From assembly GCA_030039005.1 (NCBI GenBank), contig JASHQT010000471.1, forward strand, positions 1 through 6,413: 6,413 bases of DNA, in the 5' to 3' direction. Shown in pieces: positions 1 to 4,843 of the stretch. Each line of letters opens with the position of its first letter. Position 1 is the stretch's first letter. Origin of the DNA: Bryobacteraceae bacterium. Lineage in GTDB: Bacteria; Acidobacteriota; Terriglobia; Bryobacterales; Bryobacteraceae. The notes below the pieces were generated by a model, which worked only from the letters and a program-made list of their open reading frames with translations, made no database searches and was not told the origin of the DNA. The translations under genes and the position numbers were made by a program.

Positions 1-381
1 CGACTTGGGACTCTCCAGCCGGATTGGTACGTGTTTCCGCGATGCAATCGACGAGTGCCCGTCGATCCGCTCCAGCCGGTAACCTCGCTGAAGAAAGCTT
101 GGGAGAGCGCTCGCAAAGCCGCTAACGTCAAATGTCGGCTGCACGATTTGAGGCACTCGTTCTGTACGAAGCTGGCGGAAGCCGGGGTCCCTGAAAGCAC
201 GATGCTTGATATCATGGGACACGTGAGCACGGCCATGCTGAGGCGGTATTCCCACATCCGGGCGAAGGCGCGCAGAGAAGCTATCGAAGCGCTGGAGACT
301 CGCCAAATGTCGGAGCTGCTCCCCAAGGATTTCCCCAAGGTAAGCGGTTTTGAGCATGCAAAAATGGCCGTAACTCATTGA
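1..381 (+). CDS. Tyrosine recombinase/integrase, C-terminal part (5' end outside window)
   Basis: This is the catalytic end of a phage-type tyrosine integrase that cuts and rejoins DNA at attachment sites. The frame is open to the left edge, so the start is outside the window; the GTG at 31 is internal. Visible motifs, in order: YVFP (strand before the active site), HDLRH (the H-x-x-R pair), GHVS (second His) and RRYSHI with the nucleophilic Tyr. The Arg I box and the beta-hairpin Lys would lie upstream. The tail after the Tyr is about 45 residues and ends at TGA 379-381, only 2 bp before tRNA-Val. It is related to, but clearly different from, the broken integrase at 534-1597 (different residues around every motif, and no Ala/Arg-rich insertion). 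It lies outside the 45-bp repeats, so it belongs to another element or is a remnant of one. The family call is firm; whether it is intact cannot be judged. Confidence 0.9.
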   Translation, partial: RLGTLQPDWYVFPRCNRRVPVDPLQPVTSLKKAWESARKAANVKCRLHDLRHSFCTKLAEAGVPESTMLDIMGHVSTAMLRRYSHIRAKARREAIEALETRQMSELLPKDFPKVSGFEHAKMAVTH

Positions 382-383
382 AA

Positions 384-460
384 GGGCGGTTAGCTCAGCC
401 GGTTAGAGCGCCTGCCTTACAAGCAGGAGGTCCGCGGTTCGAGCCCGCGACCGCCCACCA
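384..460 (+). tRNA. tRNA-Val (anticodon UAC)
   Basis: The complete cloverleaf can be folded by eye. The acceptor stem GGGCGGT (384-390) pairs with ACCGCCC (450-456). The D arm is GCTC/GAGC (393-396 with 406-409). The anticodon stem CCTGC/GCAGG (411-415 with 423-427) encloses loop CTTACAA with anticodon TAC at 418-420. The variable loop has five bases, and the T arm CGCGG/CCGCG (433-437 with 445-449) encloses TTCGAGC. The discriminator base is A457 and CCA is encoded at 458-460. Anticodon UAC reads valine codons. The gene starts 2 bp after the stop of an integrase gene, so its promoter must lie inside or upstream of that gene; I see no strong promoter in the last 80 bp. Its 3' half is the left attachment site of the element to the right. 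Confidence 0.97.
416..460 (+). repeat. attL: 45-bp direct repeat inside tRNA-Val
   Basis: The sequence runs from C416, the first base of the anticodon loop, to A460 of the encoded CCA, and is identical to 6217-6261. Identity stops exactly at both edges (C415 versus A6216; T461 versus C6262). Starting at the anticodon loop fits the tyrosine integrases that cross over in that loop and carry a replacement tRNA 3' end. Confidence 0.93.
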
Positions 461-506
461 TAAGAATCAGGGGGATAGAAACGGAGGGATGGATTGAAGA
501 GAGTCG

Positions 507-531
507 TTGTGACGCAGATTGTGACGTAACC
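507..531 (+). repeat. Left 25-bp element-end repeat, putative integrase arm site
   Basis: This site matches 6033-6057 in 22 of 25 positions, in the same orientation. It contains two TTGTGAC units starting at 507 and 519, 12 bp apart. It lies 46 bp inside attL and ends 2 bp before the integrase stop codon region (534). Paired short repeats inside each end, in addition to the core repeat, are what arm-type sites of lambda-like integrases look like. Binding itself is inferred. Confidence 0.6.
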
Positions 532-533
532 GC

Positions 534-1597
534 TCAATTGGCCTTCCTACTTTCGATTGGCCGTTCGATCTGAACGGCGCCCATCAAACCACTTTCCAGC
601 TTGTCCAGTGCCGTGCGCTTCTGCGCCATACGCACGTGACTGTAGTGTTCCAGCATTCGCCGGGACATGTGCCCAGCCACAGCCATCATGGTTGCATCCG
701 ACGCCCCGGCCTCAGCCATCTCAGTGATTGCCTGGTGGCGGAGATCATGGAAGCGTAGGCCACGCAGGGGCGCCGCCGCTCGTTTCCATGCGGATATCGC
801 GCCGCGAAGTCTGGCGCCAGAACGCAACGCTTCCGCCGCGGCTTCCCTGCCCACGCGTCGGGCTGTTTCTCTCACGAGTTTGCGCCAAGCCGTCCGCCAC
901 CCCTTCTGGGGTTTCGTTGGATCAACGGCTACGTGCTCGCACGTCGGAAACACGTAGTGTTCCGGTTCACTGCTTCCTACCAGCGGAGATTTCGAAGCTC
1001 GACGCCGCGACAGGTGGTGGAGACCGCGAGCACGGCTGCACAATGCGCCACCAGCCATTCCGGCTTACTTGCGGCTGCCTCAAACAGCTTGCGCTTGAGC
1101 TCGGCGGGAAGTGCCCTCCCTACCGCCTCCTGACGCTCTGGGAGCGCCTTTACGTCTTCTGCGATCGCGTTCCACACCTTGGCCCGTTTGAGCATCCTCC
1201 GCAGAACGCCGGTTTCCATGTTGACCGTCCGGCCCGAGACGCCGGCTTCCAGGCGCACTGTTTGGTACTCGGCGATGTCCTCGGCCTTGAACCTGAGTAG
1301 GGGCTTGTCACCGAAGTGCTTCGACAGCGGACCCAGGCGTTCCTTCTCAAACTGCGCTGTTCGTTCGGAGACATGCGGCTTGCGCTCGGTTAGGTAGATC
1401 TTCGCCGCCTCTCCGAATGGTCTTCTTGCGAACTCGCGGCCCATCTTCGAGGCTCCCTTGCCTTGCTTTATTGCCGCGATCCGATCCTTCTCCAACTCCT
1501 TGGCTTCTCGTTTGTCTGTGGTGTCTAGCGCCTCGCGGTAACGAACCCCTTGGATCGTTACGTCGAGGTGCCAGTATCCACTTCGTTTGTAGATCAT
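534..1597 (-). pseudogene. int: Tyrosine integrase of the element, disrupted by internal deletion and frameshift
   Basis: The gene is read in two frames. The first part (1597 down to 977, 206 aa) has an N-terminal arm-binding-type segment (starts MIYKRSGYW), a helical core-binding domain at about residues 65-165, and the Arg I box TTCRGVELRNLRW, followed directly by a TAG stop. The second part, in another frame, resumes at GSSEPEHYVFP and carries HDLRH, GHMSRR and the Tyr of EHYSHV. About 40-45 residues expected between LRW and YVFP are absent, including the beta-hairpin with the catalytic Lys. So a deletion, not a simple frameshift, broke the gene; the intact form would be about 400 aa. An Ala/Arg-rich insertion of about 30 residues precedes HDLRH. 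The start at 1597 is preferred over 1747 because of a good Shine-Dalgarno. It lies downstream of the excisionase gene in the same direction. Family is certain; loss of function is very likely. Confidence 0.88.
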
Positions 1598-1601
1598 TTG
1601 G

Positions 1602-1608
1602 CTCCTTT
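1602..1608 (-). promoter_or_regulatory. Ribosome binding site of the integrase gene
   Basis: On the minus strand AAAGGAG sits 4 bases before the ATG at 1597-1595. It decides the integrase start: the longer reading from 1747 adds 50 residues unlike the family, while MIYKRSGYW is a typical integrase N-terminus. Confidence 0.7.
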
Positions 1609-1761
1609 CTACGTATCTTGGCTCGATCATTCTTGCGTAATCGAAGAAGTCGCGTTCATGCAAATCTTGGCGTGCCGGGACTTCACGTTTGACTCGCGGG
1701 AGGGTTGATCGGTTCCACGTGTAGTGCCCGATGAACGGTGGCGGCAATGAATAGCGACGAT

Positions 1762-1986
1762 TCAGCTTGCCGCATCATACCGCTTACGCGGACCGATCTC
1801 AGTGTGAGCACTTCCGCCGGTCGGCAGCGACGCGAGCCATGCGTCCAAATCTTCCGGCCGGTATCGAACGAGTGCCCCGATCTTGACGAACATAGGACCC
1901 TTCTGCAGCAACCGCCAGCGACGAAGCGAAGCGAGGCTGACGCTCAGACGCTTAGAAACTTCTTCTTCGGTGATGAGATTCGACAT
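1762..1986 (-). CDS. Excisionase / AlpA-like DNA-binding protein with MerR-type helix-turn-helix
   Basis: A 74-aa basic protein. Residues 4-52 form a MerR/HTH_17-type winged helix: LITEEEVSKRL is the first helix, SLASLRRWR the recognition helix, and VKIGALVRYRPEDLDAWL the wing and last helix typical of Xis, AlpA and Torf-type recombination directionality factors. The start is ATG 1986 because AAAGGAG lies 4 bases upstream; an upstream in-frame ATG at 2049 lacks this. The gene lies directly before the integrase gene on the same strand (14 bp to the longer integrase reading, 164 bp to the preferred start), the usual xis-int order. Known relatives bend DNA at attachment sites to favour excision, or activate int transcription. 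Its likely targets are the phased repeats upstream (2081-2190) or the element ends. The tail from residue 55 is unstructured-looking. Family is well supported; the excisionase role is inferred from context. Confidence 0.82.
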   Translation of the reverse strand: MSNLITEEEVSKRLSVSLASLRRWRLLQKGPMFVKIGALVRYRPEDLDAWLASLPTGGSAHTEIGPRKRYDAAS

Positions 1987-1990
1987 GGTA

Positions 1991-1997
1991 CTCCTTT
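1991..1997 (-). promoter_or_regulatory. Ribosome binding site of the excisionase gene
   Basis: On the minus strand AAAGGAG lies 4 bases before the ATG at 1986, the same arrangement as at the integrase gene. It fixes the 74-aa reading over the 95-aa one. Confidence 0.7.
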
Positions 1998-2080
1998 TTG
2001 CTCGCTTATAAAGGAAATGGCAACGGGTCGCTGGTACGGCAGGGAGCAACTATTTTTCGATCACTTTGGCCACATTCGTT

Positions 2081-2190
2081 TTGCAACAGTCTGAAACAGT
2101 TTGAAACATCTTTGGCGCTCCGATGGGCTTTTGCAACCGTTTGAAACATTCTGAAACTTTCGAGGTCCCGAAAGTGCGCTCTGAGACAGC
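2081..2190 (+). repeat. Phased 10-bp repeat array with 50-bp period
   Basis: Units matching YTGMAACAKT start at 2081, 2091 and 2101, then at 2131, 2141 and 2151, with a further weaker unit (CTGAGACAGC) at 2181. Examples are CTGAAACAGT and TTGAAACATT. The two 30-bp blocks match at 24 of 30 positions, and each is preceded by TTTTGCAAC. Blocks are separated by 20 bp of unrelated sequence, so block starts are exactly 50 bp apart. Ten-bp spacing puts all sites on one face of the helix, as in iterons or in cooperative operators. The array lies about 95 bp upstream of the excisionase start codon. Confidence 0.75.
2156..2175. repeat. 7-bp inverted repeat
   Basis: ACTTTCG (2156-2162) and CGAAAGT (2169-2175) are perfectly complementary around a 6-bp loop. 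It overlaps the end of the second 10-bp repeat block. It may be a regulator site; no T-run follows on either strand, so it is not a terminator. Confidence 0.4.
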
Positions 2191-2348
2191 CAAAACGGGG
2201 TAGTGGAATATAAAGGAAACGTCCGACATCAGGTTTGTTTTTCCGGCGCAAGCGCCAGCGGTTGTGTCTTTTGAGTCGTCAAACGAAACTACGGTTTTGT
2301 CGAACAAATGTATGACGCATGGTTTAAGGATGAGAAGCTGTCGCAAGA

Positions 2349-2579
2349 GTGCCTTTCGGCGCGGGGAGTATTCAACTGCTTGTGGACTGCAACCGCGACA
2401 CCTACGGCGAGGAAAAAGCGCGGCTGTTCGCGCTGATTCAATCTGGCTGCCATTTGGGAGCGTCGCTAAGCCCGCCGAACAGGCACCGAACAAACACCGA
2501 ACGGACACCGAACAAAACCCGGACAGAGACCGGACGAAACCCGGACAACGACTGCGCGGAGCGCGCTCGCAAAACCTAA
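2349..2579 (+). CDS. Hypothetical protein, doubtful; possibly the 3' part of a frameshifted gene
   Basis: A 76-aa reading from GTG with no Shine-Dalgarno. The middle (residues 10-38, containing DTYGEEKARLFALIQSGC) has a protein-like composition and GC-rich third positions. The last 30 residues are Arg/Thr/Asn-rich because they are read from the 11-bp tandem repeats. Just upstream, another frame (ATG 2308, starting MYDAWFKDEK, stop at 2434) also looks coding until about 2375. Together they suggest one gene that suffered a frameshift near 2365-2380. I do not recognise the family. Its place between two iteron-like arrays makes a remnant replication or regulatory gene conceivable, but nothing in the sequence shows that. 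It could equally be a chance reading. Confidence 0.25.
   Translation: MPFGAGSIQLLVDCNRDTYGEEKARLFALIQSGCHLGASLSPPNRHRTNTERTPNKTRTETGRNPDNDCAERARKT
2475..2551 (+). repeat. Tandem array of seven 11-bp iteron-like repeats
   Basis: CCGAAC or CCGGAC recurs at 2475, 2486, 2497, 2508, 2519, 2530 and 2541, always exactly 11 bp apart. Full units look like CCGAACAAACA and CCGGACGAAAC, consensus CCGRACRRAMA. The first four carry CCGAAC and the last three CCGGAC. A period of 11 bp is not a multiple of three, so conservation of a protein does not easily explain it, whereas one helical turn per unit fits a row of protein-binding sites. It lies just downstream of the toxin-antitoxin operon terminator. Confidence 0.75.
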
Positions 2580-2594
2580 GCCGCCAGGCTTAGG
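2571..2594 (-). terminator. Intrinsic terminator of the toxin-antitoxin operon
   Basis: CCTAAGCC (2575-2582) and GGCTTAGG (2587-2594) form a perfect 8-bp stem with a 4-base loop. Read on the minus strand the stem is followed by TTTT (2574-2571). It starts 18 bp after the stop of the small ORF at 2613, so it ends the minus-strand operon that begins near 3485. Confidence 0.75.
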
Positions 2595-2612
2595 GATGGT
2601 GTCTTCGCATAA

Positions 2613-2747
2613 TCAGCCGCCGCGCTTGCGCGCAAAGTATTCAGCGGAAAGCTGACGCGCCCGTTTCGCGCCATCATCCGCACCGAACGCTGGCAGCAAT
2701 GACAACGCGCGTACGAGTTCATTCGACTGGTCGTGGTTGTCGTCCAT
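2613..2747 (-). CDS. Small 44-aa protein encoded after the toxin gene
   Basis: A 44-aa reading, MDDNHDQSNE to KRGG, too short for usual gene finders. Its ATG (2747) comes 8 bp after the toxin stop (2756), and its stop lies 18 bp before the operon terminator, so it fills the space exactly. The N-terminus is acidic, the middle is a plausible amphipathic helix (LVRALSLLPAFG), and the C-terminal half is basic (AKRARQLSAEYFARKRGG), giving a charge-polarised small protein. No clear Shine-Dalgarno precedes it, so it would depend on translational coupling to the toxin gene. I do not recognise the family. It may be a third component of the toxin-antitoxin operon or an accessory modulator; this is inference from position only. 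Confidence 0.45.
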   Translation of the reverse strand: MDDNHDQSNELVRALSLLPAFGADDGAKRARQLSAEYFARKRGG

Positions 2748-2755
2748 CGAGCGAT

Positions 2756-3247
2756 CTATTCGCCAGCCTCGGCGAGGATCGCTGCTTCCAACGATGGCGC
2801 TATAAAGAACCGAGCCCTGTTCCGTAGCGAATCGATCGCGGGTTTAAGGGCCGTGATGTGCCCTTGTTTCTTGGCTCGGAGAAGCATACCCAGCACACCA
2901 GTGAGCGGCAACCCCAGTTGGCGCGCCTTATTCCGGCCTTCTCGCTCATCGATCAGCAACCACTCAGGTTTGATCTCGACCGCTAAAGCAATTGCTTCTG
3001 CTTCTCCGGGATGAAGCTCTACATTGAGAAGACTCACCAACGCTGCGTCGGACGCGCTCCGTACCTTCAGCCATCCAGCACGCAGAGCTTCGTCAATCAC
3101 CATTCGAACCGCGGGCTCGGGAATGTTTTGCAGTTCCGTTTCGACAGCCTTCGGAATCCTAACCTCGCGAAACTGATCGCGAAGGAGATTCAAATGGCCG
3201 ATCCAAGCTAGGTTCGAAATCGGCGAAGTGTTACTCACCGCTGGCAT
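2756..3247 (-). CDS. DUF3368-family PIN-like toxin
   Basis: A 163-aa protein of the DUF3368 family, a PIN-domain relative that acts as the toxin of type II toxin-antitoxin systems, by analogy an RNase. Recognisable features: the N-terminal strand VSNTSPISNLAWIGHLNLL with the first acidic/Asn-containing active-site segment; FREVRIPKAVETEL; LHPGEAEAIALAVE with the conserved GEAEAI acidic box; LLIDEREGR with the conserved Asp; and GLPLTGVLGMLLRAKKQG, a hallmark of the family. Length is normal. The start overlaps the antitoxin gene by 17 bp, so the two are translationally coupled. PIN proteins use clustered Asp/Glu to hold Mg2+; the first Asp of classic PIN domains is replaced by Asn here (SNTS), which is usual for DUF3368. 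It is intact. RNase activity is family inference. Confidence 0.88.
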   Translation of the reverse strand: MPAVSNTSPISNLAWIGHLNLLRDQFREVRIPKAVETELQNIPEPAVRMVIDEALRAGWLKVRSASDAALVSLLNVELHPGEAEAIALAVEIKPEWLLIDEREGRNKARQLGLPLTGVLGMLLRAKKQGHITALKPAIDSLRNRARFFIAPSLEAAILAEAGE

Positions 3248-3485
3248 ACTTAAGGTCTTCAGCCAGCTCTTCTTCTCCGTAATGGCGAGGGATGTTCCGT
3301 TGAGTCAGGAGATCTGAGAAAAGGAATCGGGTTGTTCCTGCGAGTTCGGCCGCTTTGCCAAGGGACAGAAGCCCCCGTGCGTAGAGGGCTACAGCCAACT
3401 CCTGACGCAAACGCTGTTCGGCCTCGCCCTCGGGAATGCGAAGGCTGCCGACCACGGAATCAGGAATACGCAGAGTAATGCTCAT
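3231..3485 (-). CDS. UPF0175-family antitoxin
   Basis: An 84-aa protein of the UPF0175 family, the usual antitoxin partner of DUF3368 toxins. It begins MSITLRIPDSVV, has a helical middle (EQRLRQELAVALYARGLLSLGKAAELAG) resembling a helix-turn-helix, then FSDLLTQRNIPRHYGEEELAEDLKYA, the conserved C-terminal signature. The start at 3485 fits the family; a longer reading to 3578 adds 31 residues with no family match. The Shine-Dalgarno is weak (GCGAG). It is the first gene of a minus-strand operon with the toxin (17-bp overlap) and a small ORF. Antitoxins of this type usually repress their own promoter; a palindrome at 3579-3593 is a candidate operator. In this element the pair probably counters loss of the island. 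Confidence 0.9.
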   Translation of the reverse strand: MSITLRIPDSVVGSLRIPEGEAEQRLRQELAVALYARGLLSLGKAAELAGTTRFLFSDLLTQRNIPRHYGEEELAEDLKYASGE

Positions 3486-3555
3486 CTCGCGACCAAATGA
3501 TACCAGATCCGGGCTCGTCGAAACCTCAATTCGCCAGGGCGGCCCCATGCCGCCT

Positions 3556-3599
3556 GTATAATCATCGGCCACCTTCAATCGGCGAGACGCCGACTATAC
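3556..3599. promoter_or_regulatory. Candidate operator: nested inverted repeats upstream of the antitoxin gene
   Basis: TCGGCG (3579-3584) and CGCCGA (3588-3593) form a perfect palindrome around AGA. Flanking it, GTATA-atca-TCGGC (3556-3569) mirrors GCCGA-c-TATAC (3589-3599). It lies about 70-115 bp upstream of the antitoxin start, where an autoregulating antitoxin could bind. I found no well-spaced -35/-10 pair, so the promoter is not assigned. Confidence 0.35.
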
Positions 3600-3931
3600 G
3601 CCCATCTGGTTTCCGTTGGGCGGGGTTTGTCAGGACCGATCCAGAGCTGGAGTTAACCGTCACATCCGAGCGTAATCCGCACATAACGGGACGTGGATCG
3701 GGCCAACTGAATAGATTCTGTCTATTCTACAGGGGCTTTATTGCCCGGAAGAATTAGTGACGTAGCGAGAAGCGTGCGCTAATCGCGTCTGGTACCCTTG
3801 TTGGGGATGCCCTCACTGCGATCGCCATCCCACCAGTTTCAGGGTAGTTCGAAGGATTCGCAACCAGCTGAGATCGCCTGGCAAGTGGTGCCGATGGCAG
3901 TTCTCGTTCCTGGCCTACAAGGCGGGCCCTT
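3600..3931. other. Divergent intergenic region between antitoxin and ankyrin genes
   Basis: I see no gene supported here. The region separates the minus-strand toxin-antitoxin operon from the plus-strand ankyrin pair, so it should contain the promoters of at least the latter. The only clear structure is a 7-bp perfect inverted repeat, GAATAGA (3709-3715) and TCTATTC (3721-3727), in an AT-rich patch. It could be an operator for the ankyrin genes about 200 bp downstream. Confidence 0.4.
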
Positions 3932-4843
3932 GTGAACAAATTCTTCGACGCCGTTGAGAATGGCGATGCCCGGTGCGTGGCCGAGTTACTCGATGCCGAC
4001 CCGTCGCTGGCGAACGCCACTGATACACGAATGTTTTTCCCTCCGGGCTACTGGGCTAAGCTTCGGTCCGTGGATCGGGGCCAACCAAACCCAGAACGGC
4101 GTCCCCGAGAGGAGCCAAGCCGAGAATCGGCCTTGTATATCGCCGTCGAAAATCGGCAGACGGAAGTTGCGCGGAAGTTGATTGAACACGGCGCGAATGT
4201 GAATGTTACTGCTAGGGCCGTACAGATACCGTTGTGGACCGCTGTGGATAGTCTGAATGGCCCGGTTTCATTGGAGCTTGTCGAACTGCTTATCGAGAGC
4301 GGTGCGGATGTGAATGCTCGTGAGTTAGGAGGATGGACTGCGCTTCAGAAGGCACTTCAAGGCATGGATTCGGCAGCTGCCACGCCCAAGGAGGTTATCG
4401 AGTTGTTGCTCCACGCCGGAGCTGCGGCGAATGTGCCTGATAATGAGGGAGTCACCCCACTTGCGCAGCTCCTGAACCTTCGGAAGTGCGCGGATCGGGC
4501 CGCCGTTACGAAGATGCTGACTCAGCGAGGGGCAGACGTTAAGACGGATCACCCGAAGTGCGGTCCGCTAATATGTATCGCGGCCGGGAAGGAGGAGCCA
4601 GAAGTGCTTCGCCTGCTCGTTGAGGCCGGAGCCGACGTGAGCCGCCCCGACGAGTCGGGGGCTACTGCTCTTCACTACGCAGCTTCGTCCGGGTTATACA
4701 AAAATATCGAACTATTGTTGGGGGTCGGCGCCGATCCGTGCGCAGTTGATTCAAGAGGGCACACGGCGATCGAATGGATTGCGCCCAAGCTTCTTGACGC
4801 ATTGGACATTCTGGAGGCACATGTCGGCCGAAGCGCAGAATGA
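3932..4843 (+). CDS. Ankyrin-repeat protein 1
   Basis: A 303-aa protein made almost entirely of ankyrin repeats, which form a curved stack used for binding other proteins. Repeats: a capping repeat at 1-30 (FFDAVENGDARCVAELL); then about 66-97 (SALYIAVENRQTEVARKLI), 100-133 (GADVNAR), 134-173, 174-208, 211-243 (LRLLVEAGADVSRPD), 244-276 (TALHYAASSGLY), and a capping end at 277-303. Consensus pieces (TALHYAA, LLLxxGAD) are clear. An insertion at about 33-64, Pro/Arg-rich, interrupts the first repeat loop. There is no signal peptide or membrane segment, so it is cytoplasmic. The start is GTG 3932, with only a weak AAGGCGGG upstream; the open frame goes back to 3872 but holds no better start. 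It overlaps the next ankyrin gene by 23 bp. The partner is unknown, and there is no enzymatic domain. Confidence 0.85.
   Translation: MNKFFDAVENGDARCVAELLDADPSLANATDTRMFFPPGYWAKLRSVDRGQPNPERRPREEPSRESALYIAVENRQTEVARKLIEHGANVNVTARAVQIPLWTAVDSLNGPVSLELVELLIESGADVNARELGGWTALQKALQGMDSAAATPKEVIELLLHAGAAANVPDNEGVTPLAQLLNLRKCADRAAVTKMLTQRGADVKTDHPKCGPLICIAAGKEEPEVLRLLVEAGADVSRPDESGATALHYAASSGLYKNIELLLGVGADPCAVDSRGHTAIEWIAPKLLDALDILEAHVGRSAE

Larger units (their letters stand above)
1987..2348. other. Non-coding control region upstream of the excisionase gene
   Basis: I see no convincing gene here. The stretch is AT-richer than its surroundings. It holds the excisionase ribosome binding site, a TATAAG box near 2006-2012 (minus strand, without a good -35), the phased 10-bp repeats at 2081-2190, a 7-bp inverted repeat at 2156-2175 and a short GGCGC/GCGCC palindrome at 2245-2256. 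It probably contains the xis-int promoter and its operators, and perhaps a former replication origin. Confidence 0.5.

Noticed and set aside
728..1300. Plus-strand open reading of 190 aa
   Set aside because: It is wholly antisense to the integrase gene, whose motifs are unmistakable on the minus strand; its protein shows no domain pattern.
1597..1747. Longer integrase N-terminus from the ATG at 1747
   Set aside because: The 50 extra residues do not resemble integrases, and a strong ribosome site lies just before the ATG at 1597.
2081..2190. CRISPR array
   Set aside because: The repeats are only 10 bp, adjacent, degenerate and grouped in blocks; there are no spacers of uniform unique sequence and no cas genes.
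2050..2508. Minus-strand open reading of 152 aa through both repeat regions
   Set aside because: It runs across the 10-bp repeats and antisense to the doubtful plus-strand gene, has no ribosome site, and its repeated CFKRLQ/MFQTV pieces are only translated repeats.
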